Origin: Hyphobacterium indicum
GTDB taxonomy: Bacteria > Pseudomonadota > Alphaproteobacteria > Caulobacterales > Maricaulaceae
Direction: 5' to 3'
Assembly (NCBI RefSeq): GCF_003129605.1
Contig: NZ_QBDX01000001.1
Span: 62,001-126,000 of the forward strand
Length of the DNA stretch: 64,000 bases
Shown here piece after piece: positions 16,351 through 29,822 of this stretch. A model generated the notes under the pieces. It saw only the letters and a list, made by a program, of their open reading frames with translations. It was not told the DNA's origin and did not search any database. The first letter of the stretch is position 1; each line of letters begins with the position of its first letter. Made by a program: the position numbers and the translations under genes.

Positions 16351-18534
16351 ATGAGTCGCGCGCCCACCCTCAAAGCCAAGGCGTCCATCCTGTTTCCGAT
16401 GCCCCTGCCGGAACCGTTCGACTATGCGGTGCCCGACGGAATGGAGTTGCGTGTCGGCGATCATGTCCGGGCGCCTTTGGGTCAGCGTTCGTCGCGCGGC
16501 GTTGTCTGGGCGCTGTCCTCCGATGATGGCAGCCGCAATCTGAAAAGCGTCGAGAGCGTTTATGATGCGCCGCCGCTTTCCGAAGCGATGATCGAGTTCG
16601 TGAACTGGTCGGCGCGCTATCTGGTGCAATGGCCGGGCATCATTCTGCGCATGGTGTTGCGCAGTGAGGATTCCCTGCTGCCCTCGCCCACCGAGCTGCG
16701 GTTTGAGGCGGCCGCTGAACGCCCCACACGTATGACAGAGGCGCGGGAGAGGGTTCTGCGCGCCGTGCTCGAACAGGGTCCCGGGAGCGCTGCAGAACTG
16801 GCGCGGCTGGCCGGCGTGACGCCCGGTGTCGTTACCGGCCTGGCCAAGGCCGGCGGACTCACTCGGATCGAGCGCCCGGCGGACCCGCCCTTTGATCCGC
16901 CGGATCCGGACGGGCCGGGCGTGGCGCTGGTCCCGCAGCAACAGGACGCTGCGGATCAGATCAGGCGCATGATCAATGCGGGCGGGTTTCAGGCTGCCTT
17001 GCTTGATGGCGTGACCGGTTCGGGCAAGACGGAGGTCTATTTTGACGCGATTGCCCATGCCTTGAGGCAGGACAGCGACGCCCAGATCCTCGTCCTGCTG
17101 CCCGAGATCGCCCTGACCCGTGCGGTCACCGCCCGCTTCATGGAGCGTTTCCGCGCCGAGCCAGCCCTCTGGCATTCCGATCAGGGGCCGAAGGAGCGCC
17201 GCCGCATCTGGCGCGAGGTTAATGAAAATCGCGCCCGCATTGTCATCGGCGCGCGCTCGGCGCTCTTCCTGCCTTTCCAGAATCTGCGCCTCATCATTGT
17301 CGATGAGGAACATGATGCGACCTACAAACAGGGTGACGGGCTGCACTATCAGGCCCGCGATCTGGCAGTCGTGCGCGCCCGCGCCTCAAGAGCGCCGGTC
17401 ATTCTGGCTTCCGCGACGCCCTCGATTGAAAGCCTCGCGAATGCGCGTGCCGGGCGCTATGCCTATATCCAGCTGCCGGACCGCATCGGAAAGGCGGTCC
17501 TGCCTGATGTCGCCACGATTGATCTGCGCGAGCACCGGCCTCAACGGGGGCTGTGGCTCTCCGACCCGCTGGTCGAGGCCATGGCCGAAACGCTCGGCCG
17601 CGGCGAGCAGGTCCTGCTCTATCTCAATCGCCGCGGCTATGCGCCGCTCGTTCTGTGCCGCGATTGCGGTCACCGGATGAAATCGCCCGAGGTCGACGCC
17701 TATCTCACCGAGCACCGTTATACCCGGCGGCTGATCTGCCATCTCACAGGCTTTTCCATGCCGCGTCCGGACAAATGCCCGGAATGCGGAGCCATCGATT
17801 CCCTGACCAGTGTCGGGCCGGGCGTCGAGCGCGTGGCCGAAGAGGCCAAGGCCCGTTTCCCGGAGGCCAAGGTCGAAATCCTCTCCTCCGACACCGCCCA
17901 TTCCGCCGAAAAACTGTTGGCGCTGATCGATCGCATGGAACGCGGCGAGATTGACATTCTGGTCGGCACCCAGATCGCGGCCAAGGGTCACAACTTCCTG
18001 AATCTCACCCTGATCGGTGTGGTCGATGCCGATCTCGGCCTTGCGGGCGGCGATCCGCGCGCTGGCGAGCGCACCTACCAGACCCTGGTGCAGGTGGCCG
18101 GCCGGGCCGGCCGCGCTGATCGGCCCGGGCGGGCGCTGCTGCAGACCCATGATCCGGAGCATGACGCCATCGCCGCTCTGGTCGCCGGGGACCGTGACCG
18201 CTTCATGGAGGCCGAAACCATGGCCCGCGAAGCCCTGGGCCTGCCGCCCTATGGACGTCTGGCGGCGATCATCATTTCCGCGAAGGACCCGTCACAGGCC
18301 GATGCGGTCGCAAAGGATTGGGCCCGGAACGCACCCGATGCGGACGGCATAAAGATATGGGGCCCGGCCGAGCCGCGCTATGGCATGGTGCGCGGCTGGC
18401 ACCGCCGCCGCCTGCTGGTACGCGCAGACCGCGATGTCGATCTTTCAGCCTGGCTGTGGGCGTGGAAGAAAAACATGAAACCGGTTTCATCGGTCCGCGT
18501 TACAATAGATATTGAACCCTACAGTTTTGTTTGA
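16351..18534 (+). CDS. priA: primosomal protein N' (replication restart helicase)
   Basis: 727 residues. An N-terminal 3'-DNA-end-binding domain precedes the superfamily 2 helicase core: Walker A GVTGSGKTEVY, Walker B VDEEHDATYKQ, motif III SATPS, motif VI QVAGRAGRA. Between the lobes is the zinc region CRDCGH...CHLTGF...CPECG; one Cys-pair member is replaced (CHLTG instead of CHYCG), which I believe is common in alphaproteobacterial PriA. It reloads the replisome at collapsed forks. Confidence 0.96.
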   Translation: MSRAPTLKAKASILFPMPLPEPFDYAVPDGMELRVGDHVRAPLGQRSSRGVVWALSSDDGSRNLKSVESVYDAPPLSEAMIEFVNWSARYLVQWPGIILRMVLRSEDSLLPSPTELRFEAAAERPTRMTEARERVLRAVLEQGPGSAAELARLAGVTPGVVTGLAKAGGLTRIERPADPPFDPPDPDGPGVALVPQQQDAADQIRRMINAGGFQAALLDGVTGSGKTEVYFDAIAHALRQDSDAQILVLLPEIALTRAVTARFMERFRAEPALWHSDQGPKERRRIWREVNENRARIVIGARSALFLPFQNLRLIIVDEEHDATYKQGDGLHYQARDLAVVRARASRAPVILASATPSIESLANARAGRYAYIQLPDRIGKAVLPDVATIDLREHRPQRGLWLSDPLVEAMAETLGRGEQVLLYLNRRGYAPLVLCRDCGHRMKSPEVDAYLTEHRYTRRLICHLTGFSMPRPDKCPECGAIDSLTSVGPGVERVAEEAKARFPEAKVEILSSDTAHSAEKLLALIDRMERGEIDILVGTQIAAKGHNFLNLTLIGVVDADLGLAGGDPRAGERTYQTLVQVAGRAGRADRPGRALLQTHDPEHDAIAALVAGDRDRFMEAETMAREALGLPPYGRLAAIIISAKDPSQADAVAKDWARNAPDADGIKIWGPAEPRYGMVRGWHRRRLLVRADRDVDLSAWLWAWKKNMKPVSSVRVTIDIEPYSFV

Positions 18535-18552
18535 CCGGCACAGCGATGCGCG

Positions 18553-19272
18553 ATGATTGAAATGCTGACATCTCCGGAAGTCTGGATGGCCTTTGCCACA
18601 CTGACTTTCCTCGAAATCGTTCTGGGCATTGACAATATTGTCTTCATCGCCGTCATCGCATCGCGGCTCGAGGAGAGCCGCCGTGCCCTGGCCCGCCAGA
18701 TCGGCCTGGGCCTCGCCCTCATTTTCCGCATCATCATGCTGTTCACGCTGGTCTGGCTGGCGCGGCTGGAAACCGACATATTCAGCCTGTTCGGCAACGG
18801 TTATTCCTGGCGAGACATCATCCTTGTCGGCGGCGGCCTTTTCCTGCTGGTCAAGGCGACACTGGAAATCCACCATTCCATGGAGCCGGCACACGCGCCC
18901 GGCACGTCCATCGCCGTGGCGAGCTTCACCGGAGCCGTCGCCCAGATTGCCCTGATTGACGTCGTTTTCTCGCTCGATTCAATCATCACCGCCGTGGGCA
19001 TGACGGACCGTATCACGATCATGATCGCAGCGGTCGTCGTGGCCATTGGCGTCATGATCATGGCCGCCGGAACAGTGGGCCGCTTTATCGAGCGTCATCC
19101 GACGACGAAAATGCTGGCTTTGTCCTTCCTCTTGCTGATCGGCGTGGCGCTGGTCGCGGACGGGCTCGGCTTCCACATTCCGCGCGGTTATATCTACTTC
19201 GCCATTGCCTTCTCGCTGATGGTCGAGGTGTTGAACATTCTCGCCCGCCGCGCCCGGCAGACCAGAGCCTAA
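18553..19272 (+). CDS. TerC family integral membrane protein
   Basis: 239 residues with about seven transmembrane segments. The family signatures are visible: EIVLGIDNIVFI in the first helix and DVVFSLDSIITAVGMTD in the second repeat, each with the Asp residues proposed to bind metal. TerC/YkoY proteins are linked to tellurite resistance and to manganese export during metallation of exported proteins. The gene begins 18 bases after priA and its end overlaps the convergent oxidase gene by four bases. Confidence 0.9.
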   Translation: MIEMLTSPEVWMAFATLTFLEIVLGIDNIVFIAVIASRLEESRRALARQIGLGLALIFRIIMLFTLVWLARLETDIFSLFGNGYSWRDIILVGGGLFLLVKATLEIHHSMEPAHAPGTSIAVASFTGAVAQIALIDVVFSLDSIITAVGMTDRITIMIAAVVVAIGVMIMAAGTVGRFIERHPTTKMLALSFLLLIGVALVADGLGFHIPRGYIYFAIAFSLMVEVLNILARRARQTRA

Positions 19273-20378
19273 TGCGGCAATTGCCGCGCTAGCGTGAAGG
19301 CCGTCAGGTCCACCGGCAGCGGCGCATCCAGCGCCAATGCCACGGCAGCTTCGCCCGTTGCGGGCGCGAATTTGTAGCCATGCCCGGAACAGGCCGCGAG
19401 AATCACCATGCCCGCCTGTTCCGGATCCCGGTCAATGATGAAGCGCGTATCGGCGGTATTGGTAAAGCGGCAGACCTCGAACCGGTCAGGCGGCGGACAT
19501 CCGGGTAATACGGTCTTCAGACAGGCTGTCAGCAACCGGCGGTCCTCGGCATCAACCTCGCTGGCACCGCGAAACTCCGGCCCGGCCTGCTGGCGGTGAT
19601 GATAGAGTCCGAATTTCCATCGTCCCGGCGTTCCGGCTGGTAAAAGATAGAGGCGGCGCCCATCATCCAGAACACGCTGGAAGGGCGGCACATCACCGGG
19701 CGGACCGTCAAAATAACCGATCACCTGCCGCTCTGCACGGATAACCTCGCCCAGGGCAGGGCTGAATTCATCAGCCCACGGTCCGGCGGCATTGATCACC
19801 CGTCGCACCCGGGATTCGCCTTCCGGCGTGATGATCATGAATCCGTCCCCGTCCGGTTGCACGGATGAGACCGGTGTATTCCAGTTGAGCCGCGCACCGC
19901 TTGCACGCGCCAGCCGGGCCAGGGCGGCGTTGGCGGCATCGCTCATCAGCACGCCGCTCTCGCGAGATTTTATGACGCCGCAATTTTCCGGAAGATGAAG
20001 CGCCGGCCAGCAGTCATTGGCGGTCCTGGAATCCATGAAGATATGGGGGCGGCTGTAGGTGTCGGCGCAGGCGCGGGATTCATTGAGCAATGCATGACCG
20101 TCCGGCGCGATATCCAGGCCGCCTGTCTGGTGGAACAGCCGCTCTCCGGCCTCGGCTTCGAGTCTGGTCCATAACGCGTAGCTTTGCTCCAGCAGGGGCA
20201 TATAGACGCGCCCTTCGCTGTAGATTCGCCGGATCATCCGGGTTTCGCCATGGCTGGAGCCATGACTGTGGCCCGGTCCGAAAGCATCGAACGCAATGAC
20301 AGAGGCCCCCGCGCGGACGCCCGCCCACGCACTGGCAAGCCCCATGGCTCCCAGGCCGATCACCCCGATATCGTGCAT
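19269..20378 (-). CDS. solA: N-methyl-L-tryptophan oxidase / monomeric sarcosine oxidase family
   Basis: 369 residues from the ATG at 20378, chosen for the GGGGAGAG Shine-Dalgarno 7-8 bases upstream and because the dinucleotide-binding fold starts at once (GVIGLGAMGLASAWAGVRAG). The frame continues to 20441. The segment CRFTNTADTRFIID carries the Cys that covalently holds FAD in this family, and SGHGYKFAPATGE is the C-terminal flavin-binding stretch. It oxidises a secondary N-methyl amine to the free amine, formaldehyde and peroxide. Whether the substrate is sarcosine or N-methyltryptophan cannot be decided. Confidence 0.85.
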   Translation of the reverse strand: MHDIGVIGLGAMGLASAWAGVRAGASVIAFDAFGPGHSHGSSHGETRMIRRIYSEGRVYMPLLEQSYALWTRLEAEAGERLFHQTGGLDIAPDGHALLNESRACADTYSRPHIFMDSRTANDCWPALHLPENCGVIKSRESGVLMSDAANAALARLARASGARLNWNTPVSSVQPDGDGFMIITPEGESRVRRVINAAGPWADEFSPALGEVIRAERQVIGYFDGPPGDVPPFQRVLDDGRRLYLLPAGTPGRWKFGLYHHRQQAGPEFRGASEVDAEDRRLLTACLKTVLPGCPPPDRFEVCRFTNTADTRFIIDRDPEQAGMVILAACSGHGYKFAPATGEAAVALALDAPLPVDLTAFTLARQLPH

Positions 20379-20633
20379 GCCACTCTCCCCGTCGTGCATG
20401 CCAGACGCCCCGGTCGCACTTTCCGCCTTTTTGCCTTTCAATCAAGCCATGCCGATAATGACGCAAGCGGGTTGCCGCTGATAAGCCCCTATGCTAAGCG
20501 GGCGCGCAACTGGAGAAGCGCGCGTCTTGACGGCGAAAGCGTGCTCCAAATTTCGCAATTATCTCAAGTGTTTGGTGGTTGACCCAATCGACTCGCCAGC
20601 ACAATCGGCAAAGGCAGGCAACAGAACGATCCG

Positions 20634-22728
<2,095 letters not shown>

Positions 22729-22750
22729 GGGCAGGGTTTAGGAGAGCCGC

Positions 22751-25101
<2,351 letters not shown>

Positions 25102-25125
25102 GCTCGGCTTTCATCGAATATGGAC

Positions 25126-25159
25126 AAGGCCGGTCATCGCGACCGGCCTTTTCTTTTTT
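25126..25159 (+). terminator. intrinsic terminator between atpD and atpC
   Basis: Perfect 10-base stem AAGGCCGGTC/GACCGGCCTT (25126-25135 and 25141-25150) with a 5-base loop, followed by TTCTTTTTT. It ends the atpHAGD transcript, leaving atpC to read-through or to its own promoter. Confidence 0.85.
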
Positions 25160-25201
25160 GCGCTGACCCGCCAAACTCCTCGCCAAACCGGGGGGGCCTT
25201 T

Positions 25202-25969
25202 ATGAAATTCATCGTCGCTGCCATAAGCCTGCTATACGTCGCGGCGTCACCGCCGCCACCTCCGCCACCTGCGCCCGATGTGGCCCAGGGCGCGTTTGAC
25301 GGGTTTGACGGCCCCACGCTCTGGCGGGCATGGCAGCGCGCGACCTATGATGCCGCAGCCAATGGCGCGCTGGAGCGCTTTGAAGCCCACAATATCGATC
25401 AGCCAGGCGCGGCAATCGAAACCGAAGGTCCGCGCGGCCAACGCGGATCGCCATTCTACTGGACGGAAGTTTTCCGCTTTGCTTTCAACGAAGTCTGCGA
25501 GAATGCTGATTGCCAATGGCGCTATCATCAGGTCAGCATTGAAGGCGAAACAACAGATTTTGATGCCATAGCTGAACGTCTTTTTGATGGAGCCGCAGCT
25601 GCCGACTATCTCCGCTCGAACGGGCTGGAGCCCGGTCAGGCCATAACCGGGGAAAACCGCGCCTTCGGCCGGCAAGCCGAACTGAATGACGCGGTGGCCG
25701 ATCGCATTGGTTTCGTGACCTATCTGGAAAGCGATTGCGCCGCTGTCGGGCAATGGCAGCAACGTTATGAAGGTCAGATTCCTTCACGTGTTGTGACACC
25801 GGAGGGCGAAATACCGCCGCAGCCTCTTCCACCCTTGCCGTTCAATATTGCCATGCAGCTCGATATGCCCGGTTGGGCTGTGGGATCCGATGAGCCCTGG
25901 GTCCGACTCGAGGACAGCCGCGACCGCGCCCTTCTGGATTTGCTGGGAGCATTGCCACCAAGCTGCTGA
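25202..25969 (+). CDS. secreted protein of unknown function inserted between atpD and atpC
   Basis: 255 residues. A signal peptide (MKFIVAAISLLYVAA) is followed by a run of seven prolines, then a hydrophilic domain with several Cys pairs (NEVCENADCQWRYHQV; a Cys near the C terminus). The first part of the mature domain is Trp-rich (PTLWRAWQRATYDAA). No known family recognised. Location downstream of the atpD terminator and upstream of atpC is unusual; it has GGGGGGCC just before the start as a weak ribosome site. It is likely periplasmic and has its own or read-through transcription. Confidence 0.7.
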   Translation: MKFIVAAISLLYVAASPPPPPPPAPDVAQGAFDGFDGPTLWRAWQRATYDAAANGALERFEAHNIDQPGAAIETEGPRGQRGSPFYWTEVFRFAFNEVCENADCQWRYHQVSIEGETTDFDAIAERLFDGAAAADYLRSNGLEPGQAITGENRAFGRQAELNDAVADRIGFVTYLESDCAAVGQWQQRYEGQIPSRVVTPEGEIPPQPLPPLPFNIAMQLDMPGWAVGSDEPWVRLEDSRDRALLDLLGALPPSC

Positions 25970-26057
25970 GGACGGCGTCGCCACCGAGTGACATCGCCTC
26001 TCCACAAGCGCGAAAAGGCCTGCTAGAAGCCACCGCGAAAGACGAGGATTCTCTGCC

Positions 26058-26459
26058 ATGGCTGACAAACTTCATTTCGATCTTGTTTCGCCCGAACGCC
26101 GCCTGTTCCAGGGCGATGTCGATATGGTCGTTGTGCCGGGTGAAGACGGCGATTTCGGTGTCCTGCCGGGACATGCGCCCGTGATGAGTGCCATCCGCTC
26201 CGGGGCCATTTCCGTGCATGACGGCGATGATGTCCGCCGCACGTTCATCCATGGCGGTTTTGCCGAAGTCACACCGGACGGTCTGACCGTGCTCGCCGAG
26301 GAGGCCATTGATCTGTCCTCTGTTGACCGCGAACAACTGGCAAAAGACCTGACCGAAGCGAAGGAAGATATCGGCCTCGCGCGCGATGATCACGAACGCC
26401 ATATCGCCGAAGCCAAACTTGCCAAGTTCGAGGCGCTGACCGAAGCGCTGAACGGCTGA
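26058..26459 (+). CDS. atpC: F1Fo ATP synthase subunit epsilon
   Basis: 133 residues, complete. The N-terminal beta-sandwich (FDLVSPERRLFQGDVDMVVVPGEDGDFGVLPGHAPVMSAI) is diagnostic; the C-terminal helical pair (DREQLAKDLTEAKEDIGLARDD) is present, so ATPase inhibition is possible. It caps the gamma shaft. It lies almost 1 kb downstream of atpD with a terminator and a secreted ORF in between, unlike the compact order of most bacteria. Confidence 0.97.
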   Translation: MADKLHFDLVSPERRLFQGDVDMVVVPGEDGDFGVLPGHAPVMSAIRSGAISVHDGDDVRRTFIHGGFAEVTPDGLTVLAEEAIDLSSVDREQLAKDLTEAKEDIGLARDDHERHIAEAKLAKFEALTEALNG

Positions 26460-26509
26460 CCGGTTTTCTCGACAGTCTCGGCCTCACCGACTTCATCGGC
26501 ATTTCCGGT

Positions 26510-26755
26510 GTGGCGCTCATCCTCTTTGCCTATTTCTGGCAGCAGACGCGCGGCGTACGCGACGATGACTGGCGCCATCCTGTCATCAACGGCATCGGCG
26601 CGGTGCTCTTGCTGGTTTCGCTGGTCTACAAGCCCAATCCGGCGTCCATATTGATCGAATTCTGCTGGTTCGCGATCAGCATCATCGGGCTGGTCCGCGC
26701 CCTCCGGAACCGTCAGCGCGCAAAGCGCGCAAAAGCCGCGGCCACGTCTTCATAG
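26510..26755 (+). CDS. CBU_0592-type small membrane protein
   Basis: 81 residues from GTG 26510, with three hydrophobic segments and the family-like pattern NGIGAVLLLVSLVYKPNPASILIEFCWFAISIIGL. The first helix (FIGISGVALILFAYFWQQ) begins upstream of this GTG, so the true start is probably further 5', for example CTG at 26456, which would overlap the atpC stop as CTGA. Function unknown. Its 3' end overlaps the convergent rppH gene by 43 bases. Confidence 0.7.
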   Translation: MALILFAYFWQQTRGVRDDDWRHPVINGIGAVLLLVSLVYKPNPASILIEFCWFAISIIGLVRALRNRQRAKRAKAAATSS

Positions 26756-27201
26756 ACGCTGCGCTTCCAGCCAATGATCAGCGGCGGGACGTTTTCCAGC
26801 TTTTCCCAGCGCCATTCCGCGAATTCCTGCGGCGGGACAGCCGTCAGATCGAAATCCGCATCACGCCCGGTATAGCGGAAGGCAAACCAGCGCTGTTTCT
26901 GGCCTTTCCACTTGTAGCGTTTCTGGTCCGGCCGCGGCGGCAGGCCGGGCGGAAAATCATAGGCCAGCCAGTGATCGATGGATCCCAGCAATACGAGCTG
27001 GTCCGAGCGGGCACCGGTTTCCTCGAAAGCCTCGCGGCGGGCCGCGGCCTCGGCATCCTCACCCGCATCCATTCCGCCTTGTGGAAATTGCCAGATATGC
27101 GGGCCGTCGACATCCGCGCGGCGGCCGATCCAGACGAGTCCGTCCGCATTGAACATGACGACGCCGGCATTGGCCCGGTGTTGCGGATAGGGATCGCCCA
27201 T
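26713..27201 (-). CDS. rppH: RNA pyrophosphohydrolase (Nudix)
   Basis: 162 residues from the ATG at 27201, which overlaps the yibQ stop as ATGA and begins just before the Nudix fold (YPQHRANAGVVMFNADGLVWIGRR). The Nudix box GGMDAGEDAEAAARREAFEE is intact with the metal-binding REAFEETG glutamates, and WQFPQGG precedes it as in RppH. It removes pyrophosphate from 5'-triphosphate RNA ends and so starts mRNA decay. It is the last gene of the long minus-strand operon. Confidence 0.93.
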   Translation of the reverse strand: MGDPYPQHRANAGVVMFNADGLVWIGRRADVDGPHIWQFPQGGMDAGEDAEAAARREAFEETGARSDQLVLLGSIDHWLAYDFPPGLPPRPDQKRYKWKGQKQRWFAFRYTGRDADFDLTAVPPQEFAEWRWEKLENVPPLIIGWKRSVYEDVAAAFARFAR

Positions 27202-28391
27202 CAGTGAGCGGAAGTGGCGGAGGCTGCCGATCCGCTGCGTTCCGCCTGCTGCCGCGCCATCACGGCAGACGGCGGGGCCAGCGCATAACCGCGCGCCTCG
27301 AGGCCTTCCGCCCAACGAGCAACCTGGTCCACAGTCGAGCGATAGGCAAACCCGGCCCCGACGGACGAACCGTTCTGCAGGGCGAGGGCTTCCAGCGTCA
27401 GCAAACGGTCGTCAATGGCAGTCGGTGACGGATCCTCATCCAGCACCCGGTCGGCAATTCCCCACCTTGCCCCGGCATTGCCGCCCGCGGCTTCAATCGT
27501 CGACCGGCGGCCCGTCCCGTCATGCAGGAAGGAGACGCCGCGTTCCTCAAGTGTCGCCATCAGATGGCCCAGCGCGGGTTCCGACGTCGAGAATCGGGCG
27601 CCGAGATAGTTGGTCATGGCGAAATAGCCGGTCGCCTGGCTCATCAGCCAGTAGAGACGGCGTGAATTTTCCGAATTGGGCGCATCCGCCAGCAGGGTGT
27701 GCGGACCCGGATCATTATTGGGATAATCAAACGGCTCCATCGGCACCTCGACCAGAACTTCATGTCCGGCAGCACGGGCACGGTCGATCCAGCTTTGCAG
27801 ATCACGGGCATAGGGCGCAAAACTCAGCGCCACTTCCGGCGGCAGTTCGTCAATGGCCGATTCGGTTACCGCGCGGTTCAGCCCCATACCGCCAATCACC
27901 ACCGCGATCATCGGTGTGTTGGGGTCACCGTCCCATGGACGGGCATAGGCCTGATCCGGGCGTGTTCCATCCGGACCGATAGCGGGCAGGGGGCCGGACG
28001 GTCCCGGCGTGGTCAGACCTGCCAGCGGTGCCGCGACAAGCGCATCCGGATCGGTTTGGCGGGCATGCTCGGCTTCGGCCTGCGCCGGGTCGGATCCCTG
28101 TCCAGCCGGAGCCTGGAAAGTTTCCGGCACACCGGACAGTGTCGGTTCAATATCGGTGTCGGGTTCGGTGAATTCGACCGGGCGGCGTGTTTCCACGGTC
28201 TGGACGGCTTCCGGCGGCGGCGCGGGCAGAGGCGCAAGTGCCTGGCGTGCGACCGGCGGGCGTCCGGCCGGATCGCCCAGAAAGGCAATCATCAGCGCAC
28301 CGATGCCGAACAACAGTGCCGCGCCGAGCCCGGCGAGCGCCGGTGCCCTGAATGCCTGTGTCGCGCGTAGTGGTGTACTGCTCATCTTCAC
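27201..28391 (-). CDS. divergent polysaccharide deacetylase family protein (YibQ-like)
   Basis: 396 residues. An N-terminal membrane anchor (ALAGLGAALLFGIGALMIAFLG) is followed by a Pro-rich linker to about residue 150, then the divergent polysaccharide deacetylase domain with MIAVVIGGMGLNRAVTESAI and the segment LVEVPMEPFDYPNNDPGPHTLL. The family sits next to envC/ctpA in many Gram-negatives and is thought to act on the cell envelope; activity is not established. It ends in ATGA overlap with rppH. Confidence 0.88.
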   Translation of the reverse strand: MKMSSTPLRATQAFRAPALAGLGAALLFGIGALMIAFLGDPAGRPPVARQALAPLPAPPPEAVQTVETRRPVEFTEPDTDIEPTLSGVPETFQAPAGQGSDPAQAEAEHARQTDPDALVAAPLAGLTTPGPSGPLPAIGPDGTRPDQAYARPWDGDPNTPMIAVVIGGMGLNRAVTESAIDELPPEVALSFAPYARDLQSWIDRARAAGHEVLVEVPMEPFDYPNNDPGPHTLLADAPNSENSRRLYWLMSQATGYFAMTNYLGARFSTSEPALGHLMATLEERGVSFLHDGTGRRSTIEAAGGNAGARWGIADRVLDEDPSPTAIDDRLLTLEALALQNGSSVGAGFAYRSTVDQVARWAEGLEARGYALAPPSAVMARQQAERSGSAASATSAH

Positions 28392-28499
28392 CCGGCAAAT
28401 CAGCCTGCCAGCCCGACCGAATCACACGGCCGGGCCTTTGTCTGATTGCTGCCCGCTTGCGGGTAAGAAAGGGTTAAGACGGAGGCCGGAAATCCGTGA

Positions 28500-29792
28500 C
28501 TACTGCAGCGCGGCCTGTTCGCGGGTCGAGAGGCTGGCCAGGATTTCCAGCGCGCGTTCGAGCTGGAAATCATCGCCTTCATAATCTTCCGGCGGCATCT
28601 CGATGGCCGCAATATTCTCGGCTTCGCGCTGGGCCCCGTCTTCATTCTGCAAGGCACCGTCCAGTGCCGACTCGCTGTAGCCTTCCGCGCCTTCCTCGAT
28701 CCGCCGGAAAGCCACCAGCCAGTCCGGAATGATACCGGTCGCCTGGATGGAGCGGCCCGAAGGCGTGTAATAGCGCCCGGTGGTCAGACGCAGCCCGCCA
28801 TCCCGGCCGCCCCGCAGCGGAATCAGCGTCTGGACCGATCCCTTGCCGAAGCTGGTCCGGCCGACCAGCGTGGCCCGTTGCCGGTCCTGCAGGGCACCGG
28901 CAACGATTTCCGATGCACTGGCAGAGCCTTCATTGATCAGAACGACGATGGGCGCGCCATTGATCATGTCGCCCGGCCGGGCATTGAAGCGCTGGTTTTC
29001 GGCCGGATTGCGATAGCGCGTGGTCACGATCTCGCCGCCATCAAGGAAAGTATCGGTCACGCCAACGGCCTGATCCAGAAGCCCGCCCGGATTGAACCGC
29101 AAATCCACCACGACGCCCGGGATGGTGCCGTCAAAAGCGTCCCGCATCTCGGCAATCGCTTCGTGCAGGGTTTCCGTGGTGTGCTCGTTGAAACCGGCAA
29201 TCCGCAGATATCCATAACCGTCTTCCTCACGCCAGGCGACGGTCCGCAGCGGAATGATTTCGCGAACCAGATTCAGATCGAAATTGTCCTCGCCTTCACG
29301 GGCAATGGTGATGGTCACCGGCTCACCGACCGGGCCGCGCATCAGATCAACCGCTTCATCGGTCGAAAACCCGACAATGGAGGAACCGTCAACGGCTATG
29401 ATCTGGTCGCCCGGCAGCAGCCCGGCACGTCCGGCGGGTGTATCCTCATAGGGCGAGACAATGGTGATAAGGTCATCGCGCAAGGTGATCTCCATTCCGA
29501 GACCGCCATATTCACCCCGGGTCGAGACCTGCATGTCCTGAAAACTGTCCGGCGACAGATAGGAAGAGTGCGGATCAAGGCTTTCCAGCATGCCCTCAAT
29601 GGCGGCTTCGATCAGCGCCGCATCGTCCACATCGGTGACATAATCTGACTCAATCCGGGACAGGACATCGCCAAACAATTCCAGCTGGCGATAGGTGTCC
29701 TCGCGCGAATTGTCGAAACCTTCGGCGGATACGGCGAGCGCCCCGGCGCCCAGCGCAAAAGCGATAGCTGCAGCAATGAAATTCAAACGCAT
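28500..29792 (-). CDS. ctpA: carboxyl-terminal processing protease (S41)
   Basis: 430 residues. Signal peptide, a short N-terminal helical part, a PDZ domain (GLGMEITLRDDLITIVSPYEDTPAGRAGL) and the S41 protease domain with the catalytic Ser in NEGSASASEIVAGAL and Lys in GRTSFGKGSVQT. It cleaves C-terminal tails of periplasmic substrates, often cell-wall hydrolases. It sits directly after the EnvC-like gene, a common pairing that suggests control of septal or cell-wall splitting. Confidence 0.94.
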   Translation of the reverse strand: MRLNFIAAAIAFALGAGALAVSAEGFDNSREDTYRQLELFGDVLSRIESDYVTDVDDAALIEAAIEGMLESLDPHSSYLSPDSFQDMQVSTRGEYGGLGMEITLRDDLITIVSPYEDTPAGRAGLLPGDQIIAVDGSSIVGFSTDEAVDLMRGPVGEPVTITIAREGEDNFDLNLVREIIPLRTVAWREEDGYGYLRIAGFNEHTTETLHEAIAEMRDAFDGTIPGVVVDLRFNPGGLLDQAVGVTDTFLDGGEIVTTRYRNPAENQRFNARPGDMINGAPIVVLINEGSASASEIVAGALQDRQRATLVGRTSFGKGSVQTLIPLRGGRDGGLRLTTGRYYTPSGRSIQATGIIPDWLVAFRRIEEGAEGYSESALDGALQNEDGAQREAENIAAIEMPPEDYEGDDFQLERALEILASLSTREQAALQ

Positions 29793-29822
29793 GATCTAAC
29801 GAGTCCTTTTTTCTCGCCCGCA

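Noticed and set aside
17640-17800. Apparent loss of a zinc-ligand Cys in PriA (CHLTG)
   Set aside because: I believe this variant is usual in alphaproteobacterial PriA and the rest of the protein is intact.
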